From Ailanthus altissimus (taxonomy: Eukaryota; Streptophyta; Magnoliopsida; Sapindales; Simaroubaceae): a stretch of 64,000 nucleotides of DNA. Within the stretch, counting starts at the first letter, position 1, and each line of letters opens with the position of its first letter. This document shows, piece after piece, positions 12,341 through 23,030 of the stretch. The DNA lies in NCBI GenBank assembly GCA_946807835.1, contig OX327684.1:34346501-34410500 (forward strand), read 5' to 3'. Made by a program: the position numbers and the translations under genes. The notes beneath the pieces were generated by a model. The model saw only the letters and a program-made list of their open reading frames with translations. It did no database searches and was not told where the DNA came from.

Positions 12341-15300
12341 ATGGGGCGTAATCCAAGAATTACTAGAAGTGCTGATACTGTGAATGAGAGTACTTCAGGA
12401 GAAAACCCTGCTACCATCCAAAATATTGTTCAAGCAGTGAATAATGTGCTTCAACAACAACGACCCAAAGCAGACCATAATGATAAATTCCATGTTATTG
12501 AGAAATTCAGAAAATTGCAACCACCATCATTTGAAGGCTCAAAAGACCCGCTGGTTGCTGAGGAGTGGATCCGTGAGTTGGAAAAGATATTCAGCCTCCT
12601 CGAATGTTCAGATTCACATAAAGTCAGTTGTGCCACTTACATGCTTAAGGAGGGAGCCAGTCATTGGTGGGAGATGACCATGCGGACACTGAATATTGAT
12701 AAAAACAAGATAACATGGGAAAGATTCAAAGAAGTATTTAATGAAAAATACTTTCCCCAGTCCCTAAGAGATGAGAAAGAGGCAGAATTTATCCACCTTA
12801 CTCAGGGCAAAATGTCAGTAACAGAATATGAGAGGAAGTTTGAGGAGTTGTCTAGGTTTGCTCCCCACTTAGTAGACACAGAAGCACGTAAGGCCAAGAG
12901 GTTTCAGATGGGTCTTAAACCAGAAGTGAGAAGGTTACTCTCTGTCCTTGATCTACAGACTTACAGTGCAGTATTACAGAGGGCTGAAATATTAGCAAGG
13001 GATGAAGAATTGGCAGCACCATCTGAGTCCAAACATATGGGTTATCATCGATCAGAAAAGAGACCTTGGGTTAAAAATAATCAGAAAAAGTTTGACAGGT
13101 GGAAAGGAAAGAAGAGGCATAGGAATGATGATATTGAAAAGAAGGATTTTCCATTATGTGATACATGTGGGAGACCACATGGAGGGGTGTGTTTCAGAAA
13201 AAGTGGAGCTTGTTTTAAGTGTAGAAAGATTGGTCATTTTATTCAGGATTGTCCAGAGATGAAGAATGATCAGGGAGGATTTAAGAAAGATCAGAAAGCT
13301 CAAGCAAGAGTCTATGCTCGTACCAGAAAAGAAGCAGATGATTCACCTTCTGTGGTGACAGGTACAATTTCCATATCTGGCCAGCATGGTTTAGCTCTTT
13401 TTGATTCGGGTTCTACCCATTCATTTGTGTCACATGCATTTGTTAGTAATATGGGGGTTGTGCCAGAACCTTTGGGTGTAGATTTATGTGTTGCAACTCC
13501 TTCAGGAGATTTGATGTGTGCTACAAATGTGGTAAAATCATGTAAAATTGAAATAGGAGATAAGGTGCTACAAGCAGATTTGATTATCTTGAATATGTAT
13601 GATTTTGATGTTATATTTGGCATGGATTGGTTGTCTATGTACCATGCTAATGTTAAATGCTTTGAGAAAGAAGTTGTTTTCCAACCACCCGGGGAGCCTG
13701 AGTTTAGTTTTATTGGTTCTAAGTTATGCTCTTTGCCAAAAGTAATATCTGCTTTACAAGCTTGGAAAAGTCTTAAGAAGGGTTGTCAGTGTTTCTTAGC
13801 GACTGTAGTGGATACAAAGAAAGAAGAAATGAAAATCCAAGATGTTCCAGGCGTGAATGAGTTTATAGATGTATTCCCTGAAGATTTACCTGGAGTTCCA
13901 CCAGATCGAGAGATTGAATTCATGATAGAACTTCTGCCAGGAACCAGTCCTATATCTAAAACACCTTATCGTATGGCACCAGTAGAGCTTAAAGAGTTGA
14001 AGGAACAGCTACATGAATTGCTTGAGAAGGGGTTTATTCGCCCGAGTGTTTCACCTTGGGGTGCTCCAGTTCTTTTTGTTAAGAAGAAAGATGGTTCAAT
14101 GAGATTATGTATTGACTATCGAGAGTTGAACCGTGTGACTGTAAAGAATAAATATCCACTTCCAAGAATCGATGATTTATTCGATCAGTTGCAAGGAGCT
14201 TGTGTATTCTCAAAAATTGATCTTCGTTCTGGCTATCATCAATTGAAGATCAAGAAAGAAGACATTCCAAAGACTGCATTTCGTACCAGATATGGGCATT
14301 ATGAGTTTATTGTTATGCCATTTGGGTTGACAAATGCACCTGCTGCCTTTATGGATCTAATGAATAGAGTATTCAAGGATTATTTGGATAGGTTTGTTAT
14401 TGTGTTTATTGATGACATCCTAGTGTACTCTAAGAGTAAGGGAGAACATGAAGAACACTTAAGAAAAGTCCTACAAGTGTTAAGGGAGAAGCAGCTTTAT
14501 GCAAAATTCAAGAAATGTGAATTCTGGCTAGATCGAATGGTATTTTTGGGACATGTTGTTTCCTCAAAGGGAATTTCAGTGGATCCAAGCAAAATTGAAG
14601 CAGTGGTGAATTGGTCCAGACCAACTAATGTGGGGGAAATTCGAAGTTTTCTTGGGCTGGCAGGATATTATAGACGGTTTGTTGAAGGATTCTCTAAGAT
14701 AGCTTCACCTTTAACTCAATTGACAAGAAAGAATGTCAAGTTTCAATGGTCAGAAGAATGTGAGAAAAGTTTTCAAGAACTCAAGCATCGGTTAGTATCT
14801 GCTCCCATACTAACCATCCCTTCTGCTTCTGCTGGATTTGTGATTTATAGTGATGCTTCCAAGAAAGGGCTTGGGTGTGTATTAATGCAGGATGGAAAGG
14901 TAGTGGCATATGCCTCACGACAACTAAAGACTTATGAGCAGAATTACCCTACTCATGACTTGGAGTTGGCTGCAGTAGTTTTTGCTCTGAAAATTTGGAG
15001 GCATTATCTTTATGGAGAAAGGTGTGAAATTTACACAGATCACAAAAGTCTTAAATACTTCTTTACTCAAAAGGAGTTAAATATGAGGCAACGTCGATGG
15101 TTGGAACTAGTCAAAGATTATGACTGTGTGATTAACTACCATCCGGGAAAAGCTAATGTTGTAGCAGATGCTTTGAGTAGAAAATCTTCAGGACATATGG
15201 CAGCACTTTTGACTACTCAAAAGCAAATTTTGTTGGATTTAGAAAAGCTTGGCATTGAAGTGGTAAGATCTAATGATAGGGCTTATGTTGCAAGTATGTC

Positions 15301-16741
15301 CATTCAGCCTACCCTAATTAAGAGAATTAAGGAAGCACAAGGTAATGATGTGCATCTGAAGAAAATTATGGAAGAAATTTCATTGGGTAAAAGGCCTAAC
15401 TTTGCTATTTTTGATGATGGAGCTCTACATTTTGAAGGTAGACTTTGTGTGCCTAATAATGATGAGTTGAAAAATGAGATCTTGGTTGAAGCTCATAGTT
15501 CACCATATACTGTCCATCCGGGAGGTACCAAGATGTATCGAGACCTACGAGCTATTTATTGGTGGGTTAATATGAAAAGAGAGATTGCAAAATTTATAGA
15601 GCAATGTTTGACATGTCAGCAAGTTAAGGCAGAACATCAGAGACCATCTGGGTTATTGAAACTTTTATTGGTACCGGAATGGAAATGGGAGCACATAGCC
15701 ATGGATTTTGTAGTTGGGTTGCCAAGTACACAAAAGGGCTACAATGCCATATGGGTGATTATTGATAGGCTAACAAAATCAGCACATTTTATTCCAATAT
15801 GCACCACTTATTCCATGGATAGGTATGCCCAATTATATGTTGATGAAATTGTGAGGCTTCATGGAGTACCTGTGTCAATTGTATCTGATAGAGATCCCCG
15901 ATTTACTTCAATATTTTGGAAGAGCCTACATAATGCCATGGGCACGAAGTTAAACTTCAGTACTGCATTCCACCCACAGACTGATGGTCAATCTGAAAGG
16001 ACCATTCAAATTCTAGAAGATATGTTGAGAGCATGTGTGTTAGACCTTAAAGGTAGTTGGGACAAACACCTTTCATTAGTGGAGTTTGCATACAACAATA
16101 GTTATCAATCAACTATTGGTATGGCCCCATATGAAGCTTTGTATGGAAGAAAATGTAGATCTCCTGTGCATTGGGATGAAGTTGGAGAAAGAAAAATTTT
16201 AGGGCCAGAGATTGTCCAGCAAACTTGTGAGGTTATAGAGAAGATAAGAAAAAGAATGAAAGTGGCTCAGAGTAGACAGAAAAGCTATGCAGACAATAGA
16301 AGAAAAGATCTAGAATTTAAGGTGGGTGAAAAAGTATTTCTTAAGGTTGCTCCAATGAAAGGAGTCATGAGATTTGGTAAGAAAGGAAAGTTGAGTCCAA
16401 GATTCATTGGTCCATTTGAAATCCTTGAAAGGATAGGTGATGTGGCTTATAGACTTGCCCTTCCTCCATCATTATCAGGAGTTCATAATGTGTTCCATGT
16501 GTCCATGTTGCGAAAATATGTTTCAAACTCCTCACATGTGTTAAGCTATGAGCCACTTCAACTTAGGGATGATCTCACTTATGAAGAAGTGCCCATTAGG
16601 ATTTTGGACAATAAGGAGCAAATTCTTCGTACTAAGAAGATTGATTTGGTAAAGGTTTTATGGAGAAACCATGCAGTTGAAGAGGCAACCTGGGAACGAG
16701 AAGAGGAAATGAGATCTAAGTATCCTCATTTATTTGCTTAA
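12341..16741 (+). CDS. Gypsy gag-pol polyprotein with chromodomain
   Basis: A single frame of 1,466 residues has no stop or frameshift. Domains in order: a retrotransposon Gag domain (about 60-240); a CCHC zinc knuckle [14 protein letters not shown] (about 290); an aspartic protease with FDSGS (about 352); a reverse transcriptase with YRELN (about 585) and the catalytic FIDD box (about 689); RNase H beginning YSDASKKG (about 836); an HHCC zinc-binding integrase N-terminus (about 1050-1100); an integrase core with the expected acidic residues including VSDRDPRF (about 1183); a GPF/Y module (about 1355); and a C-terminal chromodomain (about 1412-1466). The frame is open from 12227, but the start at 12341 (MGRNPRITR) was chosen because Gag-like sequence begins there. 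Gag and Pol are fused with no visible recoding site. Confidence 0.97.
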   Translation: MGRNPRITRSADTVNESTSGENPATIQNIVQAVNNVLQQQRPKADHNDKFHVIEKFRKLQPPSFEGSKDPLVAEEWIRELEKIFSLLECSDSHKVSCATYMLKEGASHWWEMTMRTLNIDKNKITWERFKEVFNEKYFPQSLRDEKEAEFIHLTQGKMSVTEYERKFEELSRFAPHLVDTEARKAKRFQMGLKPEVRRLLSVLDLQTYSAVLQRAEILARDEELAAPSESKHMGYHRSEKRPWVKNNQKKFDRWKGKKRHRNDDIEKKDFPLCDTCGRPHGGVCFRKSGACFKCRKIGHFIQDCPEMKNDQGGFKKDQKAQARVYARTRKEADDSPSVVTGTISISGQHGLALFDSGSTHSFVSHAFVSNMGVVPEPLGVDLCVATPSGDLMCATNVVKSCKIEIGDKVLQADLIILNMYDFDVIFGMDWLSMYHANVKCFEKEVVFQPPGEPEFSFIGSKLCSLPKVISALQAWKSLKKGCQCFLATVVDTKKEEMKIQDVPGVNEFIDVFPEDLPGVPPDREIEFMIELLPGTSPISKTPYRMAPVELKELKEQLHELLEKGFIRPSVSPWGAPVLFVKKKDGSMRLCIDYRELNRVTVKNKYPLPRIDDLFDQLQGACVFSKIDLRSGYHQLKIKKEDIPKTAFRTRYGHYEFIVMPFGLTNAPAAFMDLMNRVFKDYLDRFVIVFIDDILVYSKSKGEHEEHLRKVLQVLREKQLYAKFKKCEFWLDRMVFLGHVVSSKGISVDPSKIEAVVNWSRPTNVGEIRSFLGLAGYYRRFVEGFSKIASPLTQLTRKNVKFQWSEECEKSFQELKHRLVSAPILTIPSASAGFVIYSDASKKGLGCVLMQDGKVVAYASRQLKTYEQNYPTHDLELAAVVFALKIWRHYLYGERCEIYTDHKSLKYFFTQKELNMRQRRWLELVKDYDCVINYHPGKANVVADALSRKSSGHMAALLTTQKQILLDLEKLGIEVVRSNDRAYVASMSIQPTLIKRIKEAQGNDVHLKKIMEEISLGKRPNFAIFDDGALHFEGRLCVPNNDELKNEILVEAHSSPYTVHPGGTKMYRDLRAIYWWVNMKREIAKFIEQCLTCQQVKAEHQRPSGLLKLLLVPEWKWEHIAMDFVVGLPSTQKGYNAIWVIIDRLTKSAHFIPICTTYSMDRYAQLYVDEIVRLHGVPVSIVSDRDPRFTSIFWKSLHNAMGTKLNFSTAFHPQTDGQSERTIQILEDMLRACVLDLKGSWDKHLSLVEFAYNNSYQSTIGMAPYEALYGRKCRSPVHWDEVGERKILGPEIVQQTCEVIEKIRKRMKVAQSRQKSYADNRRKDLEFKVGEKVFLKVAPMKGVMRFGKKGKLSPRFIGPFEILERIGDVAYRLALPPSLSGVHNVFHVSMLRKYVSNSSHVLSYEPLQLRDDLTYEEVPIRILDNKEQILRTKKIDLVKVLWRNHAVEEATWEREEEMRSKYPHLFA

Positions 16742-16770
16742 GTTATGAATTTCGAGGACGAAATTCTTAT

Positions 16771-16784
16771 AAGGAGGGGAGAAT
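16771..16784 (+). other. Polypurine tract
   Basis: AAGGAGGGGAGAAT abuts the 3' LTR directly. It is the expected RNase H-resistant primer for plus-strand synthesis. The preceding short untranslated stretch after the stop codon at 16741 has a GAGGACGAA word often found there in plant Gypsy elements. Confidence 0.92.
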
Positions 16785-19635
16785 TGTAGTAACCAGTATC
16801 CACGACTGGTAAGAATAAGTATTTATATATGTATAAATATACGTATTTTATTTGTATGTTGGTGATACTTGAATTATATATTGTTATTAGTAATATTTTT
16901 ATAGGTTAAGGATATACGATTAGTATTGGGTTTATTTGTATGACTTTAGATTTATTTTAGGGACCAAATTGTTATATTTTGAAAGTTTTGGGGGCAAATT
17001 CGTAAATACCAAAAATTAGCCTCTTAGTATAAAAATACACTTTTAAACCCTAATTTACCATTTTTAGGTCGAGCTACCCATTTTAAGAGAGAGAAGAGAG
17101 AAATAGAGGAGAGAGAAAGAGGAGAAGAAGAAGAAAAAGAAAAAGAAATTGGAAATTTGAATTTCAAGAGGTATATTATACGTATTTCTCAATTTATTGG
17201 TATTAATTAAGTTAATTTCTTTAAGTTTTGATTTCTGAAAATATTTATAATTAAGGATTTGATGTGTATTTCGTTTGATGTTGTGAGAATTGATGATGAT
17301 CTATAAGATAGTTTGATAAATCATGATGAATTATGGAATTTCTGCTGGATAACCTCTTGATCTAGGAATTTTATAAATTGTTGTGATTCGATTCTGGTTT
17401 TGAATTTTGAGTATATGAAATTAGACATGTTTAGGATCATCTGAGACTTTGAATCGACTGAAAATCTCGGAAATTGAATTTGTAGTGAATTTACCAAAAT
17501 GACCCTGGAATTCTGGAAATTTCCTGTGTAAACAGTATGATACAGTGGAAAATAATTTTTGACCTGCTGAATGATCTTTAAAAATTATGAATTTATGGAA
17601 TATGATAATTTTATATGTCTAATATGATATACTCAGAATTGAGAATTTGGATCAATGTGGTTGAAGTGTTATGAATTTCTAAAGTGTATCAGCTCATTGT
17701 AGTATTTGATTAACAGATTTTTAAAGTTATGAAATAAAATAGTTTTAAAATACTTTTTGCAGTTATTTGGAAGCAAAATATTTATCATGGACTGATATAT
17801 GTGTCAAGAGTAATTATGTGGTAGTTTTATAATTTTTGAGTTAGTATATGATTTTATAAAATTGGGAGATTTAATACTGTTCAGTAAGTATCTTGATCCT
17901 GTCAGGTTTGTAGTTTGGATTCGATGGTGTGTATGGAATGGATTGTGTAGGAATTTTGATATAATATTCATATATAAGAAGTATATATGAGTCAAGAATG
18001 ATATATTCTGATTTCGGAGTAATTGGACATCATTTGATGTATTAGAAATTTTTGTTAAGTGTAAGTGGTCAGAATGACAGGTTTTGAGAAACCAAATATT
18101 TAGACCAATTTGATGTGATAAATGCATTGTGTATAATTTTGTAAGCTATTTAAAGTATTTTGTGTGAATTGTGAGGCTTATGAAAGGATTAATCTCCATT
18201 GATAGGTTAAGGAGATTTAAGCCTTGTAGCTGAAAGTGTTAAGAGGTAAGTATACTAGACTTTTTACTGAAATCACAATAAACATAGTAATTGTTTTGTA
18301 TGATTTTGCAAATGGGGTTAAGAATATGTTTATGTTATGTCAAAGTATATTTTGATATGAAATGTGAATATATGTTTCTGAATGTGAGCATTGACATTGA
18401 GCATGGACATACATGTATTTTTGTAAGTGAGCTTTCAAAATAAGATGTGTTTAATAAAGAAAGCTTTTGAAGTGTAATATGTCCATGAGAAATATTTTGT
18501 ATTTTGAGGGTACTTGAACTCACTGTTAACTTAGTAGGCATTTTATGTGATTTGTGGAGCCTTTATGTGTGGCCTTTCCTTTGGGATTGGTATATGTTAT
18601 GTGTTCCGTATGTAGGGAGGATCCTATTGGTACCTAAAGGAAGAGTGAGTCATCACATTCGTGTGGTGGCGTATTGGTGCATGTGAGAGGACTCACCGAT
18701 GATCAGGGTGAGGGTTTGGCTTTTACCTTCGGGCATAAGCGTTATATATGTGTGATTTAAGGACCTCACTTGTACTATTCCTCTCATACGGTATGTCACC
18801 TACGAGTGACATTTGGCTCATTATGTGATATGTGATATGTAAGTCCTACTAAGTAGTAGTCGAGTAATGGTATTCCTATTATGTGATTTGAAAGAATGTG
18901 TAAGCGCTTACATGATATGTGATTTGATAAGATTATGATTTTGATTGATCACAGCATATCATACATATGCATTGTGTACATATATGTATTTGTATTTGAT
19001 ATATGAAAAATTAGTATGCTTACTGAGTTTTATACTCATTATAGTTTATGGTGATTTCAGGTAAATAAAGTGCATGTGGGCTTAGCGGATTTGGCAAGGC
19101 TTCTGCTGTTCCTTGGGTTCCCTAAGTTGCTAGGTTGTTGTGTGTTTCATTTGGGGACACGTGGGATAGGATATTTGGTTTGTCCCTATTGAATAAATAC
19201 TTATGTATTATTTCATTGTGTGTGGATTGGATTTGGTTTAAGTTTTATAAAGTGTGATTATTGGATGATTTTAAGTAAGAATTTGCAATGGATATATTCT
19301 GGGCTCCCGGTAACAAAGTTGCTACTGGTGACGTAGTAGAGTGTTAATCTCTGAGAAAACTCTGCGTATCTCCGGTTTAATAATTGTCCCAGTCATAATT
19401 CAATTGCTATAATTCTGAAAGAAATTGAAATGAATGTTTAAATATTGTCAAGAGAAGTTTATATTTATATGTTAAGTTATGGTTGATTTTAGTGTTGAAC
19501 TTACTAGCAACTTGCTAAGGATTTCTGTGTTGAATGAAAGTTGAAAATTTTGTGTAATATTATTTATGAGTGCACATGCAGTGAATGAATATAAGTGATG
19601 TCGTGTGTCGGATCTTTTGGGTCTGGGGCGTGACA
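16785..19635 (+). repeat. 3' LTR of the chromovirus
   Basis: It is the same length as the 5' LTR, with differences at 17023, 17245, 17272 and 19520. It ends GGGGCGTGACA and is followed at once by the AAGGT target duplication. Confidence 0.97.
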
Positions 19636-19640
19636 AAGGT
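19636..19640. repeat. Right target-site duplication of the Gypsy element
   Basis: AAGGT matches 9326-9330. The native sequence restored around the insertion contained AACAAGGTGCT-like words twice, here and again about 37 bases further on. Confidence 0.95.
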
Positions 19641-19965
19641 GCTCATGTACAACCGTCATGATGAGCACCGATTGTAACAAGGTGCTCCTACGCACCATCG
19701 CAACATTATAACACCACCATCAAATAGCTCTCATTTTTTATGAACCTGCATATTATATTTATTTTATATATTTAAAATAAAAATATTATATATATATAAA
19801 TAGTTATATATTCAATTATTATTTTTAATTTAATTAATATATAATTAAATTAAAATTATGTTATATTTTTTTTCAGGTATGTCATAAATTTCAACCATTA
19901 TATGTTTTGGGGGAAGATGGGAGAGCTGTAGCGATGGTTTTGAAAGATACATTGGATATCAAAAT

Positions 19966-22385
19966 ATGTATATGGTTGTTCCGAAAAATATTAGATACAA
20001 AGCGTTGTTGAGAAGAATTTGTCATCTTTTAGGAGTTAATCAGGTGCATTATAAAGTAACTTTGAAGTTTGAGGTTTCTTCAAGTATCATAAAGTTGAGA
20101 CCCATTCTACTTGAAAATAACGATGAAGCAATATTGTGGTTGAGCTTACAGAATAATATGGCTACACCGCTTTGTGTAACAGTAGATGCTCGAGGACCTG
20201 AAAGTAATGCAGAAGCATCAATGGAGCAAAAAGAAGGCTATATTAAACAATTCTCATCAATAACTCCTGTGTATATTCCAAATTCCCCGGAAGATTATCA
20301 TTATTCTCCTTCGATGCTCAACAAACAACAAGGCTACATATATGACCATGGTTAGATATATAGAGATGTTAGCGTTGATCTTGACTATGATATTGGTGAA
20401 AATGATGATCATGGTTATGAGATTGATGATGATTGTAGAAATGATTATGATGATGATTATGAAGAGAATGAGGATGTAAATGATAATGCTGGTGATAAGG
20501 ATGATGATGATGATGATGAGGGTGATAATAATGATGATGAGGGTTATAGTAAAAAAGAAAGGGTTAAGGTAGAAAATCCATTTTAGTTTCAGCCTGAAAT
20601 ATCACCATTTGACTTGAATGTATTGGAAAAAATTTCTTGTAATGGGATTGGTGATGTATTTGTAGAAAAATTATATAACAACAAATATGAAATTCTTGAA
20701 GCTATAAGTATGGTTGCACTGAAAGGAAAATGGAGCTTTAGAGTTTACAAATCCACCAAAGATCGTTTCGAGTTGAAATGCGATGATAACAAATGCAAGT
20801 GGAGATTACGGGCAATGTCGACAGAAGGGCGACATTTTTTTGTTGTTAGGCCAGTGGATACAGGGCACACTTGTGTTTTGAGTCAATTAAGGGATGGTCA
20901 CCGGCAAGTTAAGAGTTGAATTATTGCTAAAGTAATAAAAAATAAATTTACATCGGTCAATAGAAAGTATAGGCCGAAAAGCATTCAAGCAGACATACAT
21001 GAACAATTCGGTGTCAGATAACCTATATCAATGCTTGGCACGCTAGGGAGCGTGCATTAAGATTGATAAAAGGTACTCTTGAGGATTCGTTTAGATTGCT
21101 TCTTGTATACAGCTATGTGTTGCAACAAAATAACTCAAGTACGGTTACTCATTTGGAAACTGACGCAGATAATCACTTCAAGTATTTCTTTATGGCGTTA
21201 GGACCCTGCATCAGAGGTTTTAATTCATTAATTCGACCGGTAGTTGCAGTGGACGAAACATTTTTAAAAGGTTCTTATCTTGGTACAATGTTTGTGGCCG
21301 TTTGTAAAGATGGAAACAATCAGATTTATCCATTGGTTTGGGAAATTGCTGACTCAGAAAATGATACTTCTTGGGAGTGGTTTATAATGAAACTGCGAGG
21401 AGTTATTGTAGATCATCAGAATCTTGTTTTTATATCTGATCGACATGCCAGTATTGAGAGGGCTATACGGGGTATGTTTCCTCATGCATATCATGGGTTC
21501 TGCATATATCATTTGAAAGAAAATTTGATGACAAAATACAAGTTACCATCAGATAAGTCTAAAAAAGGGGTATACCTATCTACCCACTTCACTGCTGCCA
21601 AGGCTTATCGTATCCATGATTTTCAATACCAATTAAACAAGATGCGACAAATGAGACCTGACGTGATGAAGTATTTGGAGAAAGATGTTGGTACGGTGAG
21701 ATGGGCACGATCATCTGGTGCTTTTAGAAAGTATGACATTATGACTACTAATATCACTAAGAGCATTAATGCAGTTGCAAAATAAGTAAGAAAGCTTCCG
21801 GTGACTAATTTGGTGGAGTGGATGCGGGAGCTAACGCAATTGTGGTTTTACCATAGACAATTAGCATCACAAAATATGACCAATGTCTTGACGAACTGGG
21901 CACATCATAAAGTCATGAAACATAACGATAAGGTAAGTCGAATGACCATTTCTCCTGTTGATGATTTACGATTTATAGTTATGGATGGTGGAGTAAACTG
22001 GATTGTAGACATTGGCGAAAGAACATGCAGCTGTCGAAAGTTTGATTATCAGCAACTGCATTGTTCCCATGTACTCGTCGCATACAGATACATCAGATTA
22101 TCGCACGAGAGTCTTTGTTTAACTTATTATATATCTGAGACTTTTATTTCGTGCCTATAGCGAGCCAATACTTCCGGTTGGTCAAGTGTCAGATTGGATA
22201 GTCTCAAAATATTTAAAAAATATGGACATTCAACCTCCGATAGCACATTGTCAGTTAGGCAGACGTTGAATGAATCGGATTCTATCTCAAGGAGAGGAAC
22301 CATCAAAGAATATATGTAGTCGTTGTAGACAATATGGACATAACCGACAAATGTGTCGAAACCCTATACCTTTACAGAGCAGGTG
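19966..22385 (+). pseudogene. MULE transposase, broken
   Basis: Parts in order: an N-terminal PB1-like segment (19966-20355); an acidic Asp/Glu/Asn-rich linker from GAT repeats (20380-20560); a MuDR-type DNA-binding segment with a Cys/His pattern (20614-20919); a DDE transposase core (21063-21785) with VDETF and ISDRH motifs and an HGFCIYHLKENL box; a SWIM zinc finger with CSC...HCSHV (22010-22090); and a CCHC knuckle CSRCRQYGHNRQMC (22315-22356). Breaks: in-frame stops at 20353, 20584 and 20917; a one-base loss near 21019; a stop at 21783; a frame change near 22155; and a stop at 22267. Some early stops could be in introns, but the core break at 21783 falls inside conserved sequence. It would have cut and pasted the element, but this copy is unlikely to be functional. 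Confidence 0.88.
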
Positions 22386-22537
22386 ATGTATATTTATTTA
22401 TAAACATTTACCTTATTGATATTTAATTATGTATAATATAAGACTAATATTTAAATATTTTTTATTTCAGACAGATCTAAAAAAATAAGAGAAAGAGCTA
22501 TACCATGAGGCTTAATTATGTATGAGAGTCGAGTTTC

Positions 22538-22687
22538 GTCACTTCTGTAATTCACTTATTTTATAACACACTTATTTTGTAATTCACTTAATTTGTAATG
22601 CACTTATTTTATAATTTACTTAATTTGTAATTCACTTATTTTGTAATTCACTTATTTTGTAATTCACTTATTTTGTAATGCACTTAT
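22538..22687. repeat. 16-bp minisatellite between the convergent MULE genes
   Basis: About eight or nine units of ACTTATTTTGTAATTC and close variants (ATTT/AATT, TTC/TGC) lie directly downstream of the transposase and before the 3' end of the facing ULP gene. The units are near-identical, so expansion is recent. It lies where both transcripts would end. Confidence 0.85.
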
Positions 22688-23030
22688 ACTGTGTATTATA
22701 TATTTATTTATTTTATTTTAATGCACTTGTCTTTAGTATTAATATTGATAATTTTCACAAAATTTTGATAAAATCTCCTCTATAATATGGACGATCACAA
22801 ACCTGCCATATTGAATAAACACACTTTTATCAAACTGCAAAATCATTTTCGCATACATACACCTAAATCAACACCCACAAACAATTATACACCCAAATCA
22901 ATGCATATTGATTAAATCACACTTCTATCAAACTACAAAAACACTTCCGCATACATACACCAAAAATAATTATGGAATATTAAGTATACACCCAAATCAA
23001 TGCATGTAAATAAATTATAGTACTAAATAT

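Larger units (their letters stand above)
9331..19635 (+). mobile_element. Complete Ty3/Gypsy chromovirus retrotransposon, Tekay/Del-like
   Basis: The 10,305-bp element is complete. It has a 2,851-bp 5' LTR, a tRNA-Met primer site, one uninterrupted gag-pol frame, a polypurine tract, a 2,851-bp 3' LTR and a 5-bp AAGGT target duplication. The LTRs start TGTAGTAACC, end GGGGCGTGACA and differ at only four positions seen by eye, with no length change. Long LTRs and a C-terminal chromodomain on the integrase point to the Tekay/Del clade, inferred from general resemblance. The element lies within the MULE. Every structural part needed for autonomy is visible, so it could be active or only recently silent. 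Confidence 0.97.

Noticed and set aside
13312..13623. Minus-strand frame opposite the Gypsy protease region
   Set aside because: Antisense shadow of the polyprotein frame with no independent motif.
22538..22687. CRISPR array
   Set aside because: The units are contiguous with no unique spacers, and the genome is a plant. It is an ordinary minisatellite.
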